A stretch of DNA of 64,000 bases. Source: Caldilineaceae bacterium. Its GTDB lineage: Bacteria; Chloroflexota; Anaerolineae; Caldilineales; Caldilineaceae. The translations under genes were made by a program, and so were the position numbers. Positions 1 through 7,622 of the stretch are shown piece after piece. The notes beneath the pieces were generated by a model. That model saw only the letters and a program-made list of their open reading frames with translations, made no database searches and was not told the origin of the DNA. The stretch lies in assembly GCA_026645575.1 (NCBI GenBank), contig JAPKMW010000062.1:1-64000 (forward strand), written 5' to 3'. How positions within the stretch are numbered: the stretch's first letter is position 1; every line of letters starts with the position of its first letter.

Positions 1-74
1 TCTCCTTGGTTGATCCTTTGCTTTTTTTGCTTATTGTATCAACCTCGAGGTCATTTGAGCCTATATATAATCTC
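1..74 (-). other. Downstream end of the dehydrogenase operon at the window edge
   Basis: This stretch lies 3' of the E1-alpha gene and holds no gene. Read on the minus strand it ends, at the window edge, in an AAGGAGA-like ribosome binding site. A further minus-strand gene therefore probably starts just outside the window. From the usual order of these operons an E1-beta (transketolase-like) subunit is expected there, but that is inference. Confidence 0.45.
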
Positions 75-1052
75 TTAATTTTTGGCTTCATAATAAATAT
101 GGTCCCACAGTGCTTCCACCGGCGGGTACGGCTCGGCCTTGGCGTATTCGATGGCGTCGAAGACCAGTTGTTCGGCAGCGCCTTTCATTTCGTCGAATTC
201 GGTCTCGTCGAGTTGGCCGTCAGTGATCATACGATGCTTGAGGATGTCAATCGGGTCCCGTTTCAACCATTCATCCAACTCACCGGGGCGACGATAGGGC
301 GCCGTGTCGGTGCGCGAGTGGCCGCGATAGCGGTAGGTCTTGAATTCGATCAGGGTTGGCCCGTCACCGCGTCGTGCCCGATCCAGGGCGGCTTTGGCCT
401 CGGCGTAGACCGTCTCGGCATCCTGACCATCGACGACGATGCCGGGGATATTATAAGACTTGGCGCGGGTGGCAATGTCTTCGACCGGCGTGGTTTTGTG
501 TTGAGCGCTGTATTCGCCATATTTGTTATTTTCACAGCAGAAGACGACCGGCAATTTCCAGATGGCCGCCATGTTCAGCGCTTCATGAAAGGCGCCGATG
601 TTGGTGGCGCCTTCACCAAAGAAGGAGACGGCCACATGGGGCAGCCCCTTCACCTGATAGGTCAACGCCGCGCCAACAGCAATGGGCAACTGGGCGCCAA
701 CAATCGCGTTCGCTCCCAACAGCCCAATGTTGGCGTCGGTCATGTGCATACTACCGCCCTTGCCCTTGCAGGCGCCGCTCTCCTTACCCATCATCTCGGC
801 CATCATCGCCTTGACGGTCATGCCCAAGGCGAGGGCATGACCATGACCGCGATAGGTGCAGGTGACGGTGTCCCCCTTTTGCATGGCCCACGCCATGCCG
901 ACCGAACAGGCTTCCTGTCCTACACAGAGATGGGTCGTACCGCGGATTAAGTTTTGTAAAAATAATTTCTGAATTTCCTCTTCGGCGATGCGGATCTCCA
1001 ACATGCGCCGCAACATGTCTTGTCGCGTGGTTACGTCGAGTGGTTGTGCCAT
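75..1052 (-). CDS. pdhA: 2-oxoacid (pyruvate/acetoin-type) dehydrogenase E1 component, alpha subunit
   Basis: Thiamine-diphosphate-dependent subunit that decarboxylates a 2-oxoacid and passes the acyl group to the lipoyl arm of E2. The 325 residues match the usual length of a separate alpha subunit. The ThDP/Mg motif is visible as GEGATN (146-151) followed by ENNKYG (174-179). YRGHG (67-71) and YRGHSRTD near 245 are typical of the E1-alpha active site and regulatory loop. It is the last complete gene of a minus-strand operon, 97 nt after the E2 gene, with the beta subunit expected beyond the window. Family assignment is firm. Whether the substrate is pyruvate, acetoin or a branched-chain oxoacid cannot be decided; the close link to E2 suits pyruvate or acetoin. 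Confidence 0.92.
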   Translation of the reverse strand: MAQPLDVTTRQDMLRRMLEIRIAEEEIQKLFLQNLIRGTTHLCVGQEACSVGMAWAMQKGDTVTCTYRGHGHALALGMTVKAMMAEMMGKESGACKGKGGSMHMTDANIGLLGANAIVGAQLPIAVGAALTYQVKGLPHVAVSFFGEGATNIGAFHEALNMAAIWKLPVVFCCENNKYGEYSAQHKTTPVEDIATRAKSYNIPGIVVDGQDAETVYAEAKAALDRARRGDGPTLIEFKTYRYRGHSRTDTAPYRRPGELDEWLKRDPIDILKHRMITDGQLDETEFDEMKGAAEQLVFDAIEYAKAEPYPPVEALWDHIYYEAKN

Positions 1053-1081
1053 TAGTTTCCTCGTGTTGCGTGTTGCGAATT

Positions 1082-1134
1082 ACGAATTACGAGTTACGAG
1101 TTACGGGTTGAAAGACTCGTAACTCGTAATTCGT
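1082..1134. repeat. 20-bp perfect inverted repeat of GAATTACGAGTTACG type
   Basis: Arms 1082-1101 and 1115-1134 are perfect reverse complements around a 13-nt loop. They are built from short tandem ACGAATT/ACGAGTT units that continue for a few bases on either side. It lies in the gap between the E2 and E1-alpha genes. It could form an mRNA hairpin tuning E1 relative to E2, but the tandem units look like a dispersed intergenic repeat. No T-run follows, so it is not a classical terminator. Confidence 0.75.
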
Positions 1135-1149
1135 AACTCGTAATTCGTC

Positions 1150-2475
1150 CTATTTGCCTTGGCTAAAGTTATCTAATTCGGTTTGGAAAGCGGCCATGAA
1201 ACGGCCCAGGTGGGCGCCATCGACGGCGCGATGGTCCCCGCTCAATGTGAGGTGGACGGTGTGACGAATGTGTAGACCGCCGTCGATCACAACGGGCCGT
1301 TGTTTTACCGTCCCAACCGCCAGAATGGCAACTTGGGGCGGGCTGATGATTGCCACAAATTGATCAACTTGGGGAATAATGCCTAAGTTGCTGATGGTAA
1401 AGGTGGCGCCTTGTAAGTCATCGGGTTGCAAACGGTTGGCGCGCGCCCGTTGAATGAGCGCCTTGCCTTCTTGCGCCATGCCTTGTAGGGAGAAACGTTC
1501 AGCGCCATGCAAGACCGGCGTGATCAAGCCTTCTTCACGAGCGACGGCAATTGCCAAGTTGATCGCGCTGTACTGATAGACGGTCTCTTCTTCAAAGGTG
1601 GCGTTTAGCTCCGGCACTCGTTGCAGGGTTTGCACAGTCAAATACTGAATCAAATCATTCAAACCAGGGCGTGGTTCGGACATGCTCTGCAAACGCTTGA
1701 GCGCCGCTTCCAGGTCAAACTCACCGGTGACATAGAAATGGGGCGCTTCGCGTTTGCTTTCGACCATGCGCTTGCCGATGATTTGGCGAATCCGGCTCAA
1801 AGGGATGGCAGTCGCACCTTCACGGGCAGGAGCGCTGGTCGGCGGTGTGACGGCAGGGGCAGATACAACTGGTGCAGCTTTAGGCGCTGTCTGTGCCTGG
1901 CGATAATTCTGCAAGTCAGTCATGGTTGTAACCCCATGCTGACCCGTCGCCGGCACCTCCGCCAGATTAATTCCCGCTTCTCGCGCCGCCTTGCGCACCT
2001 TTGGCAACGCCAAGAGCGCACCGTCATGACTCCCTCCCCCAAGCTGGGGGAGGGCTGGGGAGGGGGTGGTCGTCAGCAACGCCTCCACATCTTCTTTCAT
2101 AATGCGTCCGCGTGGCCCACTGCCTTGCACTTGTGCGAGATCAATGTTGTTATCGACTGCCAGTTTGCGTGCAATGGGTGAAATCTCCACCGCGGCAGCA
2201 GCGGTAGGTGCGGGTGAACGTTGCATCTCTTCCGGTGTGCCGATGCGCGCAATGACAGCCCCCACCGGCACTTCGGCGCCAGGCGTCGCCAATAGCTCTA
2301 GCAAAACACCCGCCGCCACGCTCTCCAATTCAACGTTGGCCTTATCCGATTCGATGACAGCGATGAGTTCACCCTTTTTCACCAGGTCGCCGGGTTGTTT
2401 GAGCCACTCAATCAACCGGGCTTCCTGGGTGTCAAAGCCCATGTTGGGCATTACAATCTCGGTTGCCATACTCAC
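1150..2475 (-). CDS. pdhC: Dihydrolipoamide acyltransferase (E2) of a 2-oxoacid dehydrogenase complex
   Basis: Core acyltransferase that takes the acyl group from E1 on a lipoyl-lysine and transfers it to CoA. Domains in order: one lipoyl domain (about 4-80) with the lipoylated Lys45 in ESDKAN; a peripheral subunit-binding domain (about 99-133); a short Pro/Gly linker (138-148) encoded by a DNA palindrome; a second subunit-binding-like domain (about 156-190); an Ala/Pro linker; and the catalytic domain (about 215-441) with the catalytic DHRAVDG motif (414-420). The 441-residue length is normal. Two binding-domain-like segments with only one lipoyl domain is unusual. It sits between a gamma-carbonic-anhydrase-like gene (26 nt upstream) and E1-alpha. 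The ATG at 2475 begins directly with the lipoyl domain. Confidence 0.93.
   Translation of the reverse strand: MSMATEIVMPNMGFDTQEARLIEWLKQPGDLVKKGELIAVIESDKANVELESVAAGVLLELLATPGAEVPVGAVIARIGTPEEMQRSPAPTAAAAVEISPIARKLAVDNNIDLAQVQGSGPRGRIMKEDVEALLTTTPSPALPQLGGGSHDGALLALPKVRKAAREAGINLAEVPATGQHGVTTMTDLQNYRQAQTAPKAAPVVSAPAVTPPTSAPAREGATAIPLSRIRQIIGKRMVESKREAPHFYVTGEFDLEAALKRLQSMSEPRPGLNDLIQYLTVQTLQRVPELNATFEEETVYQYSAINLAIAVAREEGLITPVLHGAERFSLQGMAQEGKALIQRARANRLQPDDLQGATFTISNLGIIPQVDQFVAIISPPQVAILAVGTVKQRPVVIDGGLHIRHTVHLTLSGDHRAVDGAHLGRFMAAFQTELDNFSQGK
2030..2067. repeat. G/C-rich palindrome inside the E2 gene
   Basis: Plus-strand CCCTCCCCCAAGCTGGGGGA forms a near-perfect palindrome centred on AAGCTT-like sequence and is followed by a second G-run (GGGCTGGGGAGGG). 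It encodes residues 138-148 (PSPALPQLGGG) of E2, exactly between the two subunit-binding-like domains. Elements of this type are usually intergenic in related genomes (recalled knowledge). Here it is in frame and seems to have been accepted as linker. Confidence 0.7.
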
Positions 2476-2501
2476 TTGCTTCCATTCTTCATTTTTTGGC
2501 T

Positions 2502-3047
2502 CTATTGAGCGGATTGGTCGCCACCTAGACGGTCGATCCTTTGCTGCGCCTTAAAGGCCGCAGCGCGTTTGACATAAGTATCGGCGGCCAACCGATTGCG
2601 TTCGATCTCCTCCGGCGTCAACGCCCGCACCACTCTGGCCGGACTACCAATGATGAGCGAACCGGCAGGAAATTCTTTGCCCTCGGTCACTAAGGAATTG
2701 GCGCCAACAATACTATCCGCGCCAATCACCGCGCCGTTTAAGATGGTGGAGCGCATCCCCACAATCACATTGTCGCCGACCGTCGCGCCGTGGACAATGG
2801 CGCCATGCCCCACCGTGACGCCGACGCCAACGCGCACGGGGAAACCAGGGTCAACATGAAAGATAGCACCTTCTTGGATATTAGTGCGTTCACCGATAAA
2901 AATCGGCTCCACGTCCCCGCGCAGCGAGGCATGAAACCAGACGCTGCATGCTTCTGATAAGGTTACATCGCCAACGACGACCGCGCCAAAGGCCAGAAAA
3001 ACAGTGGGATGAATTTGTTGCGGGCGGTATTCGGTGTGAAAATTCAT
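2502..3047 (-). CDS. Gamma-class carbonic anhydrase-like hexapeptide-repeat protein
   Basis: Left-handed beta-helix protein of 181 residues with many hexapeptide repeats (I/V-G-x-x-x-x) over about 12-140 and a C-terminal helix. Candidate zinc ligands His64 (IFHVD), His81 and His86 (VGHGAIVHG) match the gamma-carbonic-anhydrase/YrdA/PaaY pattern. Members either hydrate CO2 or act as thioesterase/acyltransferase-like proteins; which applies here cannot be read from sequence. It lies between the lyase gene (20 nt) and E2 (26 nt) in one operon. The complex downstream makes CO2, so a link to CO2/bicarbonate handling is tempting but inferred. Confidence 0.88.
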   Translation of the reverse strand: MNFHTEYRPQQIHPTVFLAFGAVVVGDVTLSEACSVWFHASLRGDVEPIFIGERTNIQEGAIFHVDPGFPVRVGVGVTVGHGAIVHGATVGDNVIVGMRSTILNGAVIGADSIVGANSLVTEGKEFPAGSLIIGSPARVVRALTPEEIERNRLAADTYVKRAAAFKAQQRIDRLGGDQSAQ

Positions 3048-3067
3048 AAAAGGATTAGCTTTCGTTA

Positions 3068-4423
3068 TTAGGTGCTATTATGGCGCTTTCCGATGACATT
3101 GTCAATGAACTGTGAAGTTTGCCCCGTGTAATTGGCCGGGTCAAGCATTTGCTGCAACTTCTCATCAGGGACAGCAGCCGTAATCTCCGGCATGGCGGCT
3201 AAGACGCTATAGAGGGAACGATTCTCCGTCAACGCTTTGGCACAGGCATCATAGACGACATCATGTGCGTGCTGGCGACCGATAAACTGCCCCAAGTGCA
3301 TCATCACCGCCTCGGCCACAATTTGCCCGTTGGTGAGGTCAAGGTTTTGGCGCATCTTCTCTGGATGGACAACCAGCCCGTCAAAGATGGCAATGCTGTG
3401 TTGCAGCGCCGCCCCAGTCAGTTGACAGACATGGGGCAAAAGATCCCACTCTACATGCCACTCACCCATTGCCCGCTCATGTTCCGGTTGCATGGCGCTC
3501 AACATACTGGGGACATGCTGGCGCACCAGTTGGGCGATGCCAATCACCGCTTCACAGAGAATCGGGTTGCGCTTTTGCGGCATGGTGCTGGATGCACCCT
3601 TGCCATGCACAAACGGTTCTTCCACCTCGCCAAACTCATTCTGTTGGAGAACGGCCACCTCACGCGCCACTTTGCCCAGGGTTGCCGTCAATAGCCCACA
3701 GAGGGAAACAAACTCACCAAAACCATCACGCGCGGTATGCCAGGCAATCGCTGCTGGCGCCAGATTCAATTCAGCCGCCAACGCTTGATGGACGGCCCAG
3801 CCATTTTCGCCTAAGGAGGCCAATGTACCCGCCGCCCCATTAAACGAACAGCGCAACAACCGTGGCCGACACTGGGTAAAGCGCTCCACATGGCGTTGCA
3901 ATTCGTCGATCCAGACCGCCACCTTAAAGCCAAAGGTGATCGGCAGTGCATGTTGACCATGCGTCCGCCCCGCCATGACGGTATCACGGTGATCTTGTGC
4001 GATTTTGGTCAACGCAGCAATTAACTGGGTGATGGCTTGATCGATCACGTCCAATGCCGAACGCAACTGCAAGACATTCCCGGTATCCATAATGTCTTGG
4101 GTTGTTGCACCCCAGTGGACATAGCGACCAGCGTCACCGGCACAGCGTGCCGCCAGTTGACGCACTAAGGGCAGGATTGGGTAGCCGACGAGGTTGGTGC
4201 CGCTGCGTAATTTATCGTAATCAATCCCTTCTGCCTTGGCTTGTCGGGTAATTTCCTCAGCCGCGGCTTGGGGAATAATGTGTAAATGGGCCTGGGCGCG
4301 CGCCAACGCCGCTTCTACATCCAGCCAGCACTGTACCAGATGGGCGTCGTCAAAGATGGCGCGCATGGCGTCCGTGCTGTAGAAATCACGGAAGATCAAC
4401 GAATCGACAATGTGACTTGGCAT
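3068..4423 (-). CDS. Fumarase/aspartase-superfamily lyase (adenylosuccinate lyase or carboxymuconate cycloisomerase type)
   Basis: Lyase/cycloisomerase of 451 residues. The superfamily signature SSTMPQKRNP is at 278-287, with the other conserved blocks HWGATTQD (103-110) and GRTHGQ (152-157). The N-terminus (DSLIFRDF..., then VQCWLDVEAALARAQA) resembles 3-carboxy-cis,cis-muconate cycloisomerase-like members more than classic PurB. The operon context (SDR, acyltransferase complex) also does not point to purine synthesis. The catalysed reaction is probably a beta-elimination or cycloisomerisation, but the substrate is not identifiable. It begins 9 nt after the SDR stop. Confidence 0.85.
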   Translation of the reverse strand: MPSHIVDSLIFRDFYSTDAMRAIFDDAHLVQCWLDVEAALARAQAHLHIIPQAAAEEITRQAKAEGIDYDKLRSGTNLVGYPILPLVRQLAARCAGDAGRYVHWGATTQDIMDTGNVLQLRSALDVIDQAITQLIAALTKIAQDHRDTVMAGRTHGQHALPITFGFKVAVWIDELQRHVERFTQCRPRLLRCSFNGAAGTLASLGENGWAVHQALAAELNLAPAAIAWHTARDGFGEFVSLCGLLTATLGKVAREVAVLQQNEFGEVEEPFVHGKGASSTMPQKRNPILCEAVIGIAQLVRQHVPSMLSAMQPEHERAMGEWHVEWDLLPHVCQLTGAALQHSIAIFDGLVVHPEKMRQNLDLTNGQIVAEAVMMHLGQFIGRQHAHDVVYDACAKALTENRSLYSVLAAMPEITAAVPDEKLQQMLDPANYTGQTSQFIDNVIGKRHNST

Positions 4424-4432
4424 GAATGGACC

Positions 4433-5308
4433 TCAGTTCATTTCATAGCCGCCATCGACATTGAGGGCTTGACCGGTGATGCAATCGGCATCCGTGGAAC
4501 AGAGAAAAGCCACCGCCCCGCCGATGTCTTCGGGGGTGGAGGCGCGTTTCAACGGAATGGTGTTGATGAAGGCGGCCATTGCTTCGCCCGGTTGAGTGCC
4601 AAAGAGCTTGCCGCGATCCTCGTCGATCTGTTTCCACATCGCCGTGGGGACAACGCCGGGGCAAACGGCATTAACCGTGATGTTATAGGGCGCTAACGCC
4701 AACGCCGCTGACTGCGTAATGCTAATCACCGCCGCTTTGCTCGCCGAATAGTGGGCCGATAGCGGACGCCCATGCCGTCCAGAGATCGAGGACATATTGA
4801 CGATCTTGCCATTGCTCTGTTGATTGACGGCCGATGATTGACCGGCGGCGGGTTTTAGATTGGTAATGTCAGCCAGCTTGGTTCCAGCGCGTAACTCTTC
4901 GGGAATCTGCCGGATCATCTGGTTTGCCACGGCTTGTAGACAGAAGAACATACCCCGTTGGTTGACATCGATCACCCGATCCCAATCCGCTTCCGTCAGG
5001 TCGAGCAATGGTTTGGTTTGGGCTACGCCGGCATTGTTGACCAGGATGTTGATCTGCCCAAAGTACGCTACTATGTCAGTGACCATCTGCTGGGTAGAGG
5101 ATGGATTGCTCACATCCACTTGATAGGGCAGTGTTTTTGCGCTGGTTGCGCCGGCAATTTCTTGCGCCGCAGCGGTTGCCGTCTCCATGTTGTAATCGGC
5201 AATCACCACCGCCGCCCCCTCCCGTGCCAGGCGCGTGGCGATCCCCTTGCCGATTCCCTGTGCAGCGCCGGTGATAATGGCGACTTTGCCGGCAAAACGT
5301 TGTTCCAT
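4433..5308 (-). CDS. Short-chain dehydrogenase/reductase (SDR)
   Basis: NAD(P)-dependent oxidoreductase of 291 residues. Visible motifs are the Rossmann TGAAQGIG (13-20), NNAG (91-94), a catalytic Ser in NMSSISG (171-177) and YSASK with Tyr187 and Lys191. The C-terminus ends in the usual TGQALNVDGG block. An insertion of about 30 residues (135-167) precedes the catalytic Ser and is uncommon in classical SDRs. The start at 5308 is chosen because GAGGAAAGAGCT precedes it and the Rossmann fold starts at once; the frame stays open upstream for about 100 codons without SDR features. It is the first metabolic gene of the minus-strand operon and starts 35 nt after the RloB stop. Confidence 0.9.
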   Translation of the reverse strand: MEQRFAGKVAIITGAAQGIGKGIATRLAREGAAVVIADYNMETATAAAQEIAGATSAKTLPYQVDVSNPSSTQQMVTDIVAYFGQINILVNNAGVAQTKPLLDLTEADWDRVIDVNQRGMFFCLQAVANQMIRQIPEELRAGTKLADITNLKPAAGQSSAVNQQSNGKIVNMSSISGRHGRPLSAHYSASKAAVISITQSAALALAPYNITVNAVCPGVVPTAMWKQIDEDRGKLFGTQPGEAMAAFINTIPLKRASTPEDIGGAVAFLCSTDADCITGQALNVDGGYEMN

Positions 5309-5343
5309 AGCTCTTTCCTCTTTGTCTCTTCTTCTGTCAATAG

Positions 5344-5979
5344 TTATGAATTTTTGAGCGAGCGTAAATAGGTTACCAGTCGATGTACTTGCGTGCTTGG
5401 GTTGTCGGTCTGATTTTGTATAGCTTGTTGCCCTGCTCGTTCCGCATGGCACATCGCCAGATCCGTGTATCGCATCAATTGTAGATAAATGTGTTGGCTG
5501 CCTTTGCTGTACTCCGGTAAATATACCTTGAGATCGCGCAACACATGCTGACCGGGTGAATAGGATTCTGACCGGGCATAGGGTTTTGTGGTAAAGATGA
5601 AGTGCAACAGCAGCCAATATTCAAAACAGGGCACCGACGTAATGGCAGCAAAGACCGGTGTGAGTTCCGCAGAAGCTAACTCGCGCACGACCTGATGGTA
5701 AGTCGAATGTTCATCTTTATCAAAGACACAGAAGACCCGATCAAAATCCCCTTCTTGCTGATAGCGCCGTTTGGCATGAGCCACCACACTTTTCGGGCTG
5801 GGATCAGAATCGCCATCAATCTCCACATTGGCGGTGTTCAACTTCAGGTGATCGACCAGTTCCCGAAAATAGTTTGGCTCCGTCTTGCTTCCTTCACAGA
5901 CGATCAACACCCGATCATACGAAGCCCGTTTAGGGTGCCGCCGTTGCAATTCTCGAAACTGTCGTGCCTTACGCGCCAT
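5344..5979 (-). CDS. RloB/AbiLii-like protein (Toprim-like defence effector)
   Basis: 211 residues of the RloB family. The N-terminus is basic (MARKARQFRE...), then VLIVCEGSKTE (24-34) gives the conserved Glu of a Toprim-like fold. VFDKDEH (85-91) supplies the acidic metal-binding residues, and FEYWLLLHF (119-127) is a hallmark block. RloB proteins are found with AAA15 ATPases in restriction-linked loci and in AbiL phage-abortive systems, where they are presumed nuclease or RNA-modulating effectors; the mechanism here is inference. It overlaps the upstream AAA gene by 11 nt, so the two are translationally coupled. The 35-nt gap to the SDR gene leaves room for read-through into the metabolic operon. 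Confidence 0.87.
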   Translation of the reverse strand: MARKARQFRELQRRHPKRASYDRVLIVCEGSKTEPNYFRELVDHLKLNTANVEIDGDSDPSPKSVVAHAKRRYQQEGDFDRVFCVFDKDEHSTYHQVVRELASAELTPVFAAITSVPCFEYWLLLHFIFTTKPYARSESYSPGQHVLRDLKVYLPEYSKGSQHIYLQLMRYTDLAMCHAERAGQQAIQNQTDNPSTQVHRLVTYLRSLKNS

Positions 5980-7261
5980 TCACGCCTTCCAGTATGCTGT
6001 TTGCCGTGCGAAAATAAGGCAACGCCCCATACCGCCCCTGCAAATAATGCTTCTCCAGATTCTCCACTCCTTTGCGTGGGCTAAAATCGCTCAGTGGATA
6101 GAGCGTCGTTGCATTAAACTCATCTTTCTCCGTAAACCACACTTGATCGCGCCGGAACACTTCCTGGTTCAGGATCGAAGTTTCATGCGTTGTAAAGATC
6201 AATTGCGCATTGTGCCGGTTCAAGTGATTATCGTGAAACATCTGCACCAAAAACTTTACCAAATTCGGGTGCAAATTATCATTCAGCTCATCCACAATCA
6301 AAACTGATCCCTTTTGCAACGCTGCCAACCAAGGCCCGGCTAGGGCAAAAAACTTACGCGTCCCATCCGATTCTTCCTTTAGTTCCAGCGAAAAGCGCTC
6401 CCCACCACCACCCACATGCACCGTCTTTACCTCAAACTGCTCTCCCTCCGGCTCCACGGGGCGTTCAGCCAGCATCTTCGCCGCCATCTCCATGCGCCGC
6501 ATGGGGTATTTTATCTCATATTGGTACTTCCGTTCAACCTCTAGATCAGCGATGGCAAAATCAGCCGCCTGCAAAAAGTGCAACACCTGCTGCTTCCCCT
6601 CGCCGTTCCCCACTTGCTTGATCGTAAAATCAGCCGTCAACGGTGTATGCCCATACACCTGCAATGTAGACTGAAACCAATCAAAAACCGGCTGCAATTG
6701 CGCGCTATTCAACTGAATCGCCGTCGACAAAAACAAGGCATTCGGTCGCGTCGCCTCTTGCCAAAGATATTTCGGCCCGGTCAGCTTCTCCGTATTGCCC
6801 CATTCATACTTCTGTGTTTGCGGGTTAAACTTCCGCTCGATCCAACTCTGCGAACGCCCCTTGGGGAAAGCGAACAACCACTCTTCTAGGATCTGCTGTT
6901 TGGACGCCACAAAGCCATATTGATAGCGCACATCATCGACCACAAAGTGTACCTCAAACTCTGTAGGCTGGCCTTGCGTCTCACGATCAAAGAGATAGGG
7001 CGTCACCGGCACTTCATCCCCGCGCTGGCTTTGCGCCGACCAGAGGACGATGGCGACCATAGTCTGCAACGCCTTGACCAAGTTCGACTTGCCGGACGCA
7101 TTAGGCCCATAGATAGCAGCCGTGCGCACCAGATCCAGGCGACCTTCCAACACAGCGGTTGTGTTTGTGCTTTGCAACTCGCTGCTGCTGGCGCTCACCA
7201 TAGAGAGGGTTTGTTGATGTTTGATTGAACGGTAGTTGGTTACAGCAAATTCTATTAGCAT
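5969..7261 (-). CDS. AAA15/AbiLi-type ATPase, partner of RloB
   Basis: 430-residue ABC/SMC-like ATPase of the AAA15/AAA21 (OLD-related) group. The start FAVTNYRSIK is typical. Walker A is GPNASGKSN (52-60), a signature-like SDGTRK precedes Walker B LIVDELNDNLHP (Asp324/Glu325), and the H-loop is FTTHET (His359). A long insert between Walker A and B (about 70-300) is the usual sensor-type region. With RloB it forms an AbiLi/AbiLii or RloA/RloB-like pair, probably an anti-phage abortive system in which the ATPase senses infection and licenses the Toprim-like partner. That role is inferred from family knowledge. The ATG at 7261 begins the conserved fold. Confidence 0.87.
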   Translation of the reverse strand: MLIEFAVTNYRSIKHQQTLSMVSASSSELQSTNTTAVLEGRLDLVRTAAIYGPNASGKSNLVKALQTMVAIVLWSAQSQRGDEVPVTPYLFDRETQGQPTEFEVHFVVDDVRYQYGFVASKQQILEEWLFAFPKGRSQSWIERKFNPQTQKYEWGNTEKLTGPKYLWQEATRPNALFLSTAIQLNSAQLQPVFDWFQSTLQVYGHTPLTADFTIKQVGNGEGKQQVLHFLQAADFAIADLEVERKYQYEIKYPMRRMEMAAKMLAERPVEPEGEQFEVKTVHVGGGGERFSLELKEESDGTRKFFALAGPWLAALQKGSVLIVDELNDNLHPNLVKFLVQMFHDNHLNRHNAQLIFTTHETSILNQEVFRRDQVWFTEKDEFNATTLYPLSDFSPRKGVENLEKHYLQGRYGALPYFRTANSILEGVNGA

Positions 7262-7313
7262 AAGATTGCCTCAAGTGGATGTTTTCATCTTCTTTTTTGA
7301 CAATTTCATGCAA

Positions 7314-7342
7314 ATTCTATCATGAGTTTTTCTTTTTGTCTA
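7314..7342 (-). promoter_or_regulatory. Sigma70-type promoter of the AAA15-RloB pair
   Basis: On the minus strand TAGACA (7342-7337) and TAGAAT (7319-7314) are separated by exactly 17 nt, five of six consensus matches in each box. Initiation near 7307 would leave a leader of about 46 nt before the ATG at 7261. No operator-like symmetry was noticed. Confidence 0.6.
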
Positions 7343-7622
7343 GTCTTTATTTTTATCTTTTTGTGACAGTTTTGTGAATGCCCAAAGCTACCGGTCTATG
7401 AGCCGCAGACTCGCCAACCTTACGTTGATGGTGGTGTTGGTATGGCAGGGCAGATCCTTACTTTACCACAAGGGGTGCGTTCCTCTAAAGTTGCTTGGTA
7501 TCATGGCAAAAATATTATCGCCTATGACAAGGCATATGACCTTTGGCACTAGCCGCCGTGACTTATACAAGCGTATCTTGTTAAGAGAAGAAAAATTGCA
7601 TTACTTGCACAAGGGAGGATCT
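7343..7622. other. AT-rich divergent intergenic region
   Basis: No gene is supported here. The plus-strand frame of the next gene stays open but has no ribosome binding site or recognisable protein until 7623. The region should carry the promoter of the acyltransferase-like gene; no box pair was convincing. Confidence 0.5.

Noticed and set aside
6..950. Long plus-strand open frame opposite E1-alpha
   Set aside because: It is the antisense shadow of a firmly identified gene and has no recognisable protein or ribosome site.
1082..1134. CRISPR-like tandem units
   Set aside because: Units are only 7-8 bp with no spacers; the structure is a single hairpin.
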